Below, piece after piece: positions 1-7,056 of a stretch of DNA of 8,203 nt; the first letter of the stretch is position 1, and each line of letters opens with the position of its first letter. The notes below the pieces were generated by a model, which saw nothing but the letters and a program-made list of their open reading frames with translations, was not told the DNA's origin and did not search any database. The stretch comes from Chrysiogenales bacterium (lineage in GTDB: Bacteria > Acidobacteriota > Aminicenantia > UBA2199): NCBI GenBank assembly GCA_004525465.1, contig SPCN01000089.1, positions 1 to 8,203 of the forward strand. The letters are read 5' to 3'. The position numbers were made by a program, and so were the translations under genes.

Positions 1-120
1 CGCAAGGAGATGAACGTCAAAGTGAACGAGCACCCGATGTACAGCGAATACCTGCGCTACGCCCAGCGCCTGGGCCTGGGCATCGCCGATCCGGCCAAGA
101 TCAATTTTATACAGGCTTGA
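1..120 (+). CDS. C-terminal end of an unidentified protein (possibly DUF362-like)
   Basis: Frame 1 is open from the window edge to a TGA at 118-120, giving 39 residues with the same GC-rich codon style as the genes downstream. The tail contains a run reading AQRLGLGIADPAKI. This resembles the ending of some DUF362 (iron-sulfur associated) proteins, where a 'GLG..d...I' segment occurs near the C-terminus, but the fragment is too short to assign a family. The next gene starts only 7 bp after the stop, which suggests co-transcription. That the stretch is coding is fairly likely; the family suggestion is a weak inference. Confidence 0.55.
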   Translation, partial: RKEMNVKVNEHPMYSEYLRYAQRLGLGIADPAKINFIQA

Positions 121-127
121 GCCAAGC

Positions 128-1006
128 GTGAATATTTGTAAAGCCGGCGTGCTTTTGTTTGCCTGTTCCCTGCTGGTTGTCGTTCCGCTTTCGGCTCTGG
201 ATTTCCCCGGCGACGATTTTTACTCCGGCTGGCATCGTTCCGGACCTTGTGCAAAATATGATCCGGCCGGTCTTTACAACGTGATCGACGGCGGAGCGGA
301 ACTTTTTCTGGAGATGGGGTTCATTGACCTGCAGGTTCAGAAATATCTTGGTTCGGGTGCGGAGATCGCCGTGGAGGCCTATCACATGGAAAACGAGGCC
401 GCGGCTTTGGGCATCTACCTGCTCAAATGCAGCAAAGAGACGCCGCTGCCCGGGATTTCCGATCGGCACAGCGGCGACCGCTTTCAGATCGCTTTATTGA
501 AAAGCAATTATTTTATTTTTATCAACAATTTCGGCGGCAGCCAAGACCTGCTGCCGGTTATGACAACCTTGGCCAGGCAGATCGCTGCGGCCATTCCACA
601 CGGCCGGGTGGTGCGCGAGCTCGACATCCTGCCTGCCGAGAACCAGGTGCCGGGTTCGGCGCTGTTGCTGCGCGGCCCCTATTCTTTGCAGTCGGTTTAC
701 ACCCTGGGCCTGGGGGATATTTTGCTGCTCGGAGGCAAAACATTTGCCGCTGCCGCCGCTTACCATGAAGCTTCGGGCCCAAGCCATACGATGATCGTGG
801 CTCCTTACGCCGATGCCGCGCTGGCCCGCGCCGCTTTTGCCAACCTGCGCCAAAATTTTGATCCTTATCACCAGGTCCTGGGCGCGGGCGCTGATTTTTT
901 TGTGTTCAAGGATTTCCAGAATTATTTTGGCCGGGCCGAAATCCGGGAAAACAGGATAGTGATATTGGTCAAGTTGTCTCAACAACCTGACAGCCGTCTG
1001 GAATAA
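128..1006 (+). CDS. Exported DUF6599-like protein, function unknown
   Basis: The protein has 292 residues and starts at a GTG only 7 bp after the preceding stop. No clear Shine-Dalgarno precedes it, so translational coupling is plausible. Residues 1-23 look like a signal peptide: Lys5, then a hydrophobic run ending in PLSA, with probable cleavage after Ala23. The mature part begins with a 'GW..sGP...YdpagLY..IdGGAELfLe.GF' pattern (about residues 35-66), followed by 'EIAVEAYHM...AALGIY'. I recognise this as the signature of DUF6599, a family of unknown function seen in Acidobacteria-like genomes. The second half (about 185-285) seems to repeat the layout of the first: a strand, a Y-centred motif, an Ala-rich helix, then strands near a Gly-Asp or Gly-Ala-Asp. 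No catalytic or metal-binding residues stand out. The following thioredoxin gene lies 31 bp downstream, so the product probably acts in the periplasm or envelope. Confidence is high for the gene and moderate for the family. Confidence 0.8.
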   Translation: MNICKAGVLLFACSLLVVVPLSALDFPGDDFYSGWHRSGPCAKYDPAGLYNVIDGGAELFLEMGFIDLQVQKYLGSGAEIAVEAYHMENEAAALGIYLLKCSKETPLPGISDRHSGDRFQIALLKSNYFIFINNFGGSQDLLPVMTTLARQIAAAIPHGRVVRELDILPAENQVPGSALLLRGPYSLQSVYTLGLGDILLLGGKTFAAAAAYHEASGPSHTMIVAPYADAALARAAFANLRQNFDPYHQVLGAGADFFVFKDFQNYFGRAEIRENRIVILVKLSQQPDSRLE

Positions 1007-1024
1007 TGGTCAGATGAAATCATC

Positions 1025-1031
1025 AAGGAGG
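1025..1031 (+). promoter_or_regulatory. Shine-Dalgarno that sets the thioredoxin start
   Basis: AAGGAGG lies 6 nt before the ATG at 1038. It falls downstream of the alternative in-frame ATG at 1014, so the 8 extra codons from 1014 are probably not translated. Starting at 1038 also gives a cleaner signal peptide (MKRMVFLMVF...). Confidence 0.85.
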
Positions 1032-1037
1032 TTACTG

Positions 1038-2219
1038 ATGAAAAGAATGGTTTTTTTAATGGTGTTTCTTTCCCTGTTGTTCGCTGTGGCCGCCAATTTG
1101 GCTGCCGCGGAAAAGAGCAGTTTTTCAAATGAATATGAAGCTTTGCAGGCTGATATCGAGCAAAAAATGGCCGGCATCAATAGCCGCGAGGCTTACGAAA
1201 AGCTCATGGCTGAAAAAAAGAGCGGGCTGGAATCATTGCTGGCCCGGCACGCGGCCGATCCGGCCGGCGACGCTCCTGAACTGCTGCGGGCCCGCATCCT
1301 GATCGACCTGAAAAAATATCCGGAAGCCGAAATCAAGCTGAACGCCCTGCTGGCCGCTCAAGGCCCGCTGCGCTCCGAGGCCCAGCTGTTCCAGGCCAAG
1401 ATCCTGATCGAAACGGAAAGGATCGCCCAGGCCGTTCCCCTGTTCAAGCAGGTGGAGGCCAAGCTGCCGCGCACTCTCGATTTTTTCGAGGTAGCCTTCG
1501 CCCTGGCTTTCGAGGCCCCGGACGATGCCCTGCGCCAGGAATATTGCCGCAAGCTGAGCGCGGCTTCCGACCTGCCCAAGCAATTCGCCTCATACCGCGT
1601 GTACTTGGTGACGACCCTGGCCGAGATCGAGGTAAAAAAGCGCAATATCGCCGCGGCGCAAAAGATCCTGCAGGAGGGACTGAAAGCCCATACCGACGAG
1701 CGTGAGGTCAAATCCCTGCAATCGGCTCTCAAACAGCTGGATTTCATCGGCAAACCAGCTCCGGCCATTGCCGCCGAAAAGTGGCTGAACTCGGCGCCGC
1801 TCTCCCTGGACGGCCTTAAGGGCAAAGTGGTGATCATCGATTTCTGGGCCCCCTGGTGCCCGCCCTGCCGCAAAGTCATCCCCACCCTGGTCAAGGACTT
1901 CAACGAACTCAAGGACAAGGGGCTGGTCGTCATTGGCTTCACCAAGCTCTACGGCAGCTACCGTGACGACACCCAGAACAAGGGCAAGGTCGAGGCGGAC
2001 GAGGAAAAAACGCTGATCAAGGGCTTCGTCGAGCGCAATGGTTTGACCTATCCGATCGCCATCTCTGACAAGGGTGAGGACTTCGATGACTACGGTATCG
2101 CCGGCATCCCGACCATGATTTTCATCGACAAGGCCGGCAACATTTACGACATCAAGGTCGGCTCGGGCAACGAATCCGAGATCACCGCAAAGATCAAGCT
2201 GCTCCTGGCCGCGAAATAG
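1038..2219 (+). CDS. Exported TlpA/ResA-like thioredoxin with N-terminal TPR-like region
   Basis: The protein has 393 residues. Residues 1-24 form a signal peptide (KR, a hydrophobic core, then a LAAA end), so it should act outside the cytoplasm, in the periplasm or tethered to the membrane. Residues about 60-240 are almost entirely helical, with Ala/Leu-rich pairs such as 'LLRARILIDLKKYPEAEIKL' that look like TPR-type repeats, probably for protein binding. Residues about 243-390 are a thioredoxin-fold domain of the TlpA/AhpC-TSA kind: an entry 'GKPAP', a 'KGKVVIIDFWAPWCPPC' core with redox cysteines Cys274 and Cys277, and the cis-proline in 'GIPT' at Pro358. A charged segment after 'VIGFTKLYGSY' (about 305-325) is longer than in minimal thioredoxins but fits TlpA-like proteins. 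The known role of the family is thiol-disulfide reduction or exchange; partner proteins cannot be told from the sequence. It is the last gene of the unit, with no convincing intrinsic terminator after it. Confidence 0.9.
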   Translation: MKRMVFLMVFLSLLFAVAANLAAAEKSSFSNEYEALQADIEQKMAGINSREAYEKLMAEKKSGLESLLARHAADPAGDAPELLRARILIDLKKYPEAEIKLNALLAAQGPLRSEAQLFQAKILIETERIAQAVPLFKQVEAKLPRTLDFFEVAFALAFEAPDDALRQEYCRKLSAASDLPKQFASYRVYLVTTLAEIEVKKRNIAAAQKILQEGLKAHTDEREVKSLQSALKQLDFIGKPAPAIAAEKWLNSAPLSLDGLKGKVVIIDFWAPWCPPCRKVIPTLVKDFNELKDKGLVVIGFTKLYGSYRDDTQNKGKVEADEEKTLIKGFVERNGLTYPIAISDKGEDFDDYGIAGIPTMIFIDKAGNIYDIKVGSGNESEITAKIKLLLAAK

Positions 2220-2269
2220 TTCTGGCGCTTGCTTGCCGATCGCCTGGATCCTTATAGCAGATTTTTATC

Positions 2270-2298
2270 TTGATTTTTTGTCCATCCCGGCCTAGAAT
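2270..2298 (+). promoter_or_regulatory. Sigma70-like promoter for the M16C peptidase gene
   Basis: TTGATT (2270-2275) and TAGAAT (2293-2298) are separated by exactly 17 bp, the ideal spacing, in the gap before the peptidase gene. Transcription would start near 2305 and leave a leader of about 70 nt. The downstream gene therefore need not depend on the upstream unit. The match was made by eye to the E. coli consensus, and promoter rules in this lineage are unknown. Confidence 0.5.
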
Positions 2299-2312
2299 GA
2301 AACCGTGGGTGA

Positions 2313-2328
2313 AATAGGTTTTCCTATT
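2313..2328 (+). repeat. Short inverted repeat in the M16C gene leader
   Basis: AATAGG and CCTATT are perfect 6-bp arms around a TTTT loop, lying about 8 nt after the predicted transcription start and about 45 nt before the start codon. It could be a small leader hairpin or an operator half-site pair. It is AT-rich and short, so chance is a real possibility. Confidence 0.4.
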
Positions 2329-2374
2329 CGTTGCTATCCAAAATTTTAGCAGTATCCCGCAACCAGGAGGAAAA

Positions 2375-5374
2375 ATGAAAAAAATGATTCTGGCAACCGT
2401 CACCATCGCGTTGGCGCTGATCCTTTTATCGGGCAGCGGCGTAAAAGCGGCTCAAACCAACGAGCCGTTGAAGATAGGTGCGCTGGTCCATGGTTTTAAA
2501 CTGGAACAGAAACAATTCGTCAAGGAACTGGACGGGGAATGCTACCTGTTCAGGCATCAAAAAAGCGGGGCCCGCTTGTTGAAGGTCGTCAGCAAAGACG
2601 ACAACAAGGTTTTCAGCGTGGCCTTCAAGACACCGCCTCCGGACGATACCGGCATCCCGCATATCATGGAGCATTCGGTACTGAACGGGTCGGAAAGTTT
2701 CCCGGTCAAGAGCCCGTTCGATGTTCTTTCGCAAGGATCATTGAACACCTTTCTCAACGCCATGACCGGCAGTGACTTTACTATCTATCCGGTGGCCAGC
2801 CGCAACGACAAGGATTTTTCCAACCTGATGCATGTATACCTGGATGCGGTGTTCAAGCCCCTGATATACAAAGATCCGAAAATTCTCCAGCAGGAAGGCT
2901 GGCACTATGAGCTGGAATCACCCGCAGGCCCGCTGGTTTTCAAGGGGGTCGTTTACAATGAGATGAAGGGCGCTTATTCGGCTCCGGAACGGCAGTTGGG
3001 ATATTTGATGGACAAGGCCCTTTTCCCGGATAACCAATATGGGAATTCATCCGGGGGCTATCCCGATGCCATCCCGCAGTTGACCCAGGAGCAGTTCAAG
3101 GCTTTTCACCAAAAATATTATCACCCGGCCAACAGCTATATCTATTTATATGGCAACGGGGACATGGAAAAAGAGTTGGCCTTTATCAATAAAAAGTATC
3201 TCTCCGGGACTGACAAGATCGAGGTGGACAATAATATTCCAATACAGAAACCGCTGGCCAAGCCCAAGGTGGTGCTCGGCTACTATGGAATACCCGCAGG
3301 AGTCGCGCCGGCAGGGAAAACCCTTATCGCCCGCAGCAGCGTCTATGGCTTGAATACCGACCAGGAATTCAATATTGCCCTGGATATTTTAGCCGAAGTC
3401 CTGGTCAATCACCAGGCGGCACCGTTGCGCCTGGCCCTGCAAAAAGCGGGGATCGGCAAGGATGTTTCGGCCAATGCGGATACCGTCCAGCAGCCTGTCT
3501 TTGCCATATCGGTCACCAATGCCGAAGCCAAGGATCTGGAACGATTCGATCAGGTTTACCGGGACACCTTGAAGGAGGTTGTCGCGAACGGTTTTGACCG
3601 AACCACCCTGGAAGGGATCATCAACCGGCAAGAATTCAATTTGCGGGAAGGGCGGGGTTCTTTTACCGGGATCATGGGCGCCCTGATGGCCGCCGGCGGC
3701 TGGATGTTCGGGGAGAACCCTTTTATCACCCTTTCATTCAACAAGGAACTGGCAGCCATCCGTTCCCAGCTGGATCAGAAATACTTCGAACACCTGATTG
3801 AAAAAGTTTTGTTGAATAACAACCATGTCTGCACGGTGGTCATGGAGCCCAAGCCGGGACGTGAAGGGGAACTGGCCGCCGAACTGGAAGGCAAGCTGGC
3901 GGTAAAAAAAGCAAAAATGAGCCCGGATGAGATCGCCGGGATCGTGAAGCAGACCAAGGAGCTTATCGCCTATCAGCAGCGCCAGGATGATCCCGAGGCG
4001 CTGAAGACAATCCCCTTGCTCGAGATCGCCGATATCGAAAAAAAACAGGAGGATCTGCCGCTCAAGACGAGCATTCTGGCTGAAATACCGCTTTTGTATT
4101 TTGATACTTTCAGCAAGGGGATCGTGTATCTGGATCTCTACTTTGATGCCAGTGCCGTCGATCAGGAATTGATCCCCTACGTTCAACTATACAGCGAGCT
4201 GGTGGGCATGATGTCCACCGACGCCTTTGCTTATGGTGACCTGGAGAACCAGATCAATCTGCATACCGGGGGGATTTTTACCAATCTGAACGCCTTGGCC
4301 GTACAGCGCAGCGATGAACAGATGAAACCCTATTTTGTGATGCGCGGCAAAGCCATGCCGGAAAAAGTCGGCCGCTTAATTGAATTAATGAAGGAGCAAC
4401 TGCTCAATTCCAAATGGGATGATGAGGCCCGGCTCAAAGAACTGCTGCTGCGGACAAAAGCCCAGTTTGAACAGAGCCTGGCCCGCAACGGCCTGGGCAT
4501 TGCCATGAGGCGCCTCGGCTCCTACATGTCCAATCGCGGCGCCTATCAGGATCTGACCTCCGGGTTCGGGTTTTATCAATTCTTGAGCGACATCAGCCGC
4601 GAGCCCGATTTGAAAACGATCGCCGCCAAACTAAAGGCCGTGCAGGCTGCGGTCATCAATCAAAGCGGCTTGCAGGTCGGTGTGACCTGCCAGGATGAGC
4701 AGTTAGAGGCGGTCAAGAAGGAATTACCTGCCATGTTGGCGGGCCTGCCGCAGCATGAGTTCAAGGCTGTTGCTTATCGCTTCGCCAAGGAGCCTTTAAA
4801 CGAAGGATTCCAGGATGCTTCGAAGGTGCAATACGTTTTAAAAGGTAACGATTACAAGAAGCTGGGTTTTCACTACAGCGGCAAAATGGAGGTGTTGCGC
4901 CAATTGCTCTCCACCGTGTATCTGCAGAATACCATCCGCGTGCAGGGCGGCGCCTATGGAGGTTTCGCCATCATGAATAATACCGGCTTTCTGGCCTTTG
5001 CCTCTTACCGCGATCCCAACCTGAAAAAGACGGTCGAGAACTATCTGGGGGCCAGCCGCTTCCTGTCCGATTTGGCCATGGAGGAACGGGATCTGCGCCG
5101 GCTGATCATCGGCACCATTTCCGATTGGGACCGGCCCCTCAATCCCAGTCAGAAAGGTTTTGCGGCCGTGCAACAATACCTCAGTGGCGATACGCTGGCC
5201 ATGCTGCAAAAAGAACGCGATGAGATCCTGGGCACCACGGTGGAGGACCTGAAAGGGTTTGCCAAGATGGTGGAAAAAGTGATGGCCCAGAATGTTCTCT
5301 GCGTTGTCGGCAATGAAAAGAAGATCGAGGACCAGAAGGACCTGTTCAAAAAGATCCTGCCCTTAAGGCAATAA
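2375..5374 (+). CDS. Exported M16C-family metallopeptidase, PreP/Cym1 type
   Basis: This 999-residue protein has the full length expected of presequence-protease-like M16C enzymes, which are zinc peptidases that enclose and cut unstructured peptides. AGGAGG at 2365-2370 sits 4 nt before the ATG. Residues 1-26 form a signal peptide (KK, a hydrophobic core, then VKAA), so it should be exported. The inverted zinc motif HxxEH is present as His96-Ile-Met-Glu99-His100, with the third ligand Glu196 in 'YNEMKGAYS', 96 residues after His100, as in PreP. The middle linker (about 505-560) carries 'DDPEALKTIPLLEIADI', typical of the M16C-associated domain. The C-terminal half supplies Arg855 and Tyr861 in 'RVQGGAYGG', six residues apart as in the PreP substrate-binding pair, followed by 'SYRDPNL'. 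The second half lacks HxxEH, as expected. Family members in organelles degrade targeting peptides; here the likely substrates are envelope or external peptides, which is inference. The gene has its own promoter and converges with the M64 gene. Confidence 0.95.
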   Translation: MKKMILATVTIALALILLSGSGVKAAQTNEPLKIGALVHGFKLEQKQFVKELDGECYLFRHQKSGARLLKVVSKDDNKVFSVAFKTPPPDDTGIPHIMEHSVLNGSESFPVKSPFDVLSQGSLNTFLNAMTGSDFTIYPVASRNDKDFSNLMHVYLDAVFKPLIYKDPKILQQEGWHYELESPAGPLVFKGVVYNEMKGAYSAPERQLGYLMDKALFPDNQYGNSSGGYPDAIPQLTQEQFKAFHQKYYHPANSYIYLYGNGDMEKELAFINKKYLSGTDKIEVDNNIPIQKPLAKPKVVLGYYGIPAGVAPAGKTLIARSSVYGLNTDQEFNIALDILAEVLVNHQAAPLRLALQKAGIGKDVSANADTVQQPVFAISVTNAEAKDLERFDQVYRDTLKEVVANGFDRTTLEGIINRQEFNLREGRGSFTGIMGALMAAGGWMFGENPFITLSFNKELAAIRSQLDQKYFEHLIEKVLLNNNHVCTVVMEPKPGREGELAAELEGKLAVKKAKMSPDEIAGIVKQTKELIAYQQRQDDPEALKTIPLLEIADIEKKQEDLPLKTSILAEIPLLYFDTFSKGIVYLDLYFDASAVDQELIPYVQLYSELVGMMSTDAFAYGDLENQINLHTGGIFTNLNALAVQRSDEQMKPYFVMRGKAMPEKVGRLIELMKEQLLNSKWDDEARLKELLLRTKAQFEQSLARNGLGIAMRRLGSYMSNRGAYQDLTSGFGFYQFLSDISREPDLKTIAAKLKAVQAAVINQSGLQVGVTCQDEQLEAVKKELPAMLAGLPQHEFKAVAYRFAKEPLNEGFQDASKVQYVLKGNDYKKLGFHYSGKMEVLRQLLSTVYLQNTIRVQGGAYGGFAIMNNTGFLAFASYRDPNLKKTVENYLGASRFLSDLAMEERDLRRLIIGTISDWDRPLNPSQKGFAAVQQYLSGDTLAMLQKERDEILGTTVEDLKGFAKMVEKVMAQNVLCVVGNEKKIEDQKDLFKKILPLRQ

Positions 5375-5383
5375 CCTTTTTTT
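5358..5383 (+). terminator. Weak candidate terminator at the end of the M16C gene
   Basis: A 4-bp stem (TGCC 5358-5361 with GGCA 5367-5370) overlaps the last codons and is followed, after 6 nt, by a run of seven T at 5377-5383. The stem is short and the T-run is not directly adjacent, so this is only suggestive. I see no better hairpin in the 65-bp convergent gap 5375-5439 on either strand. Confidence 0.22.
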
Positions 5384-5439
5384 GCCGGGCAATTTCTGAA
5401 AACAAGCGATTCCGACCGGGCCGAAAAATATTCAGGGGC

Positions 5440-6906
5440 CTACTCGCTGTAATATTTGATGGTGCGGATGACCGCCTGTTCGCAGACTTTGCAGAAAGGC
5501 TTGCGGCCGCGGCTGAACATCAGGCAATCGAGCATGGGACGGAACAGCCCCTTGGCGGCGTAACCGGCGCCCTCGAAAGCGCCCACCTTGCCCTGGAAGC
5601 GGCTCTTTTTGAAAAAGGCATTCACTTCCAGGCCGTTCAGGCGCGACATTTCCTCGCTCTGAGCCTGCAGGGCTTCGATCTCCGCCTTGGGGGCGTTGGC
5701 GCGTTTCAGAGCGGCGATCTTCTCGTTGGTCTGGCGACGCTTCTGCTGGTAAACCTTTTCCATCGCCTCATATGCCGCTTTTTCCCACAGTGTGGGCACG
5801 GCTGTTTTTTTGGTCACGAGTTCTTTCCATTTGAGATTCCCGGCATCGAGCAAAGCGGTGATGTTGGCTTCCAGCGGCTCCACGCCGGCCGGGTAGAACT
5901 CGTTGTAGGCCACGGCCGAGGTGTAGTATTCGTCGGCCAGGCCGCTGAAGGAGTGGCCGAGTTCGTGCAGGCAGAGGTATTGCTGCCACTGGTTGTCGCT
6001 GGTGAAGGTGCAGTAGAGGTTGTAGATGCCGCCGCCGCCGTAGCGCGCCTGGTTGACCATGATCATGATGGTGTCGTAGGGGGCATGGGCGGCGATGTCG
6101 CGCAGGGCGCGGTTGTCGTCGGTCAGCAGGTAGCGTTCCGAGCCGAAGGAGTCGAACGAGGCGCCCAGGATCGTGTTCTTGAACGAGCCGTAGCTCGGCT
6201 CATCGCAGCCGCTTTCTGCTGAAGGCTTGAAAAGACCGCTGATATTGAAACGCTCCCGGAAGGTTTGATAGGGTTCCTGGCTGAGGATAAGCTCGCTGAA
6301 GCGCGCCAGGTCCCGCTTGAATTTCTCCAGTTCGGCATCTGTGTAGCCTTCGCCGATGATGACCAGGTCGACCTTGTCGGCCGGAGCGCCGTTTTTGACC
6401 TGTTCGATCACTTGCACGTCGTCAGAGAGTTTTTCCTTGACGATGAACGTATCGGCGGGATCGATCTCACGGTTGAATATCGTTTGGGGAATGTTCTGGC
6501 GGTCGCGCAGCAGCACCTCCAGGCGGACCTTGTTCCTGGGGAAGGGCAGGAGCAGGGTTTCGGAAAATGTTTTCTTGACCCCGTTCACGCCCGGCTCGGT
6601 GGTCTTGTATTCGCCGAAATAACTGTCGAAACCCTTGCTGTAAATCAGGGTGCCGGAAACAGTATCGCTCACCCGCAGCAGGTAGCGGCCCAGCTCGAAG
6701 GGCACGACGGTGCGGCGCGGGTTGCCGGCCCATGGCCCCTCCTGGATAACACGGTCGATGGTGAACATTTCTTCCTTGGCGTCGCCGGTGTGGAATACGT
6801 CCACGCGCAGGGTCTGGTAAAGGAAATATTTTTCAAACTCAAGCGCATCCTGGGCCGGAACCAGGATGGGCATCAGCAGGATCAGGGTGATAAGCGCCTT
6901 TTTCAT
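5440..6906 (-). CDS. Exported M64-family (IgA peptidase-like) zinc metallopeptidase
   Basis: The protein has 488 residues. Residues 1-18 form a signal peptide (MKK, a Leu/Ile run, then VPA), so it is exported. Residues about 20-155 are a beta-rich region matching the M64 N-terminal domain. The catalytic part opens with 'DLVIIGEGYTDAELEKF' (from Asp180), includes 'SAESGCDEP' (about 229-237), and carries the zinc motif 'HELGHSFSGLADEYY': His314 and His318 as ligands, Glu315 as general base, and probably Asp325 as third ligand. Residues about 374-424 form a charged helical, coiled-coil-prone insertion. The C-terminus has 'VGAFEGAGYAAKGLFRP' and then Cys461, Cys472 and Cys475 (FCKVC), typical of the family. 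M64 was named for a Clostridium IgA protease, but most members have no known substrate, so IgA cleavage should not be assumed. The start at 6906 is chosen because the Shine-Dalgarno lies just upstream of it, inside the alternative 6918 start region. Confidence 0.92.
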   Translation of the reverse strand: MKKALITLILLMPILVPAQDALEFEKYFLYQTLRVDVFHTGDAKEEMFTIDRVIQEGPWAGNPRRTVVPFELGRYLLRVSDTVSGTLIYSKGFDSYFGEYKTTEPGVNGVKKTFSETLLLPFPRNKVRLEVLLRDRQNIPQTIFNREIDPADTFIVKEKLSDDVQVIEQVKNGAPADKVDLVIIGEGYTDAELEKFKRDLARFSELILSQEPYQTFRERFNISGLFKPSAESGCDEPSYGSFKNTILGASFDSFGSERYLLTDDNRALRDIAAHAPYDTIMIMVNQARYGGGGIYNLYCTFTSDNQWQQYLCLHELGHSFSGLADEYYTSAVAYNEFYPAGVEPLEANITALLDAGNLKWKELVTKKTAVPTLWEKAAYEAMEKVYQQKRRQTNEKIAALKRANAPKAEIEALQAQSEEMSRLNGLEVNAFFKKSRFQGKVGAFEGAGYAAKGLFRPMLDCLMFSRGRKPFCKVCEQAVIRTIKYYSE

Positions 6907-6910
6907 TCTT

Positions 6911-6916
6911 TCCTCC
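6911..6916 (-). promoter_or_regulatory. Shine-Dalgarno that sets the M64 start
   Basis: Read on the minus strand, GGAGGA is followed by AAGA and then ATG at 6906. It would be inside the coding region if translation began at the upstream ATG at 6918, which has no ribosome site of its own. The MKK start also gives a standard signal peptide. Confidence 0.8.
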
Positions 6917-6930
6917 ATGTGTGAGAAAAA

Positions 6931-6959
6931 ATCATAGCACGCCGCCCTTTCATGAGCAA
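6931..6959 (-). promoter_or_regulatory. Sigma70-like promoter for the M64 peptidase gene
   Basis: On the minus strand TTGCTC (6959-6954) and TATGAT (6936-6931) are spaced by 17 bp. Transcription would begin near 6925, giving a short leader of about 18 nt with the Shine-Dalgarno in it. The -10 is strong (5 of 6) and the -35 is partial. A T-rich stretch directly upstream of the -35 (6961-6973) could act as an UP-like element. Confidence 0.5.
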
Positions 6960-6973
6960 GAAAAAATCAAAAA

Positions 6974-6996
6974 CCACCTTGCGGGTGGCAAACCCG
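6974..6996. repeat. Two overlapping inverted repeats in the divergent region
   Basis: CCACC (6974-6978) pairs with GGTGG (6984-6988) around a 5-nt loop. CGGGT (6982-6986) pairs with ACCCG (6992-6996), also around a 5-nt loop. The two stems share bases 6984-6986 and so exclude each other. They lie upstream of both predicted promoters. They may be protein-binding sites or chance; at 5 bp each they are weak hairpins. Confidence 0.4.
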
Positions 6997-7020
6997 GGAG
7001 CCGGAGAACGGGCGGGGCAT

Positions 7021-7049
7021 TTGCTTTTTTTTGTTGAACTTGCTAAAAT
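7021..7049 (+). promoter_or_regulatory. Candidate promoter for the Ser/Thr kinase gene
   Basis: TAAAAT (7044-7049, 5 of 6 to the -10 consensus) lies 17 bp after TTGCTT (7021-7026, which matches only the TTG of the -35). Transcription would start near 7056, leaving a leader of about 33 nt. The region is very T-rich, which makes chance matches easier. Confidence 0.4.
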
Positions 7050-7056
7050 TTTATCC

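Noticed and set aside
158..169. Lipobox-like LFAC at residues 10-13 of the DUF6599-like protein
   Set aside because: The Cys comes too early, after a hydrophobic stretch of only about five residues, and the position before it is Phe-Ala rather than a usual lipobox. A standard signal peptide with cleavage after Ala23 fits better.
494..985. 163-codon minus-strand open frame over the DUF6599-like gene
   Set aside because: Its product is low in recognisable features, with no ribosome site, opposite a gene with a signal peptide and a family signature.
2220..2269. Possible terminator after the thioredoxin gene
   Set aside because: Only imperfect stems such as GGCG/CGCC with a 13-nt loop are present, and no T-run follows directly. 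It is not good enough to annotate.
6265..6924. 219-codon plus-strand open frame opposite the M64 gene
   Set aside because: It mirrors the M64 N-terminal region; the M64 strand carries the signal peptide, zinc motif and Shine-Dalgarno.
7025..7032. T8 run upstream of the kinase as a terminator
   Set aside because: No solid hairpin precedes it, and no plus-strand gene upstream would need it; it fits better as AT-rich promoter DNA.
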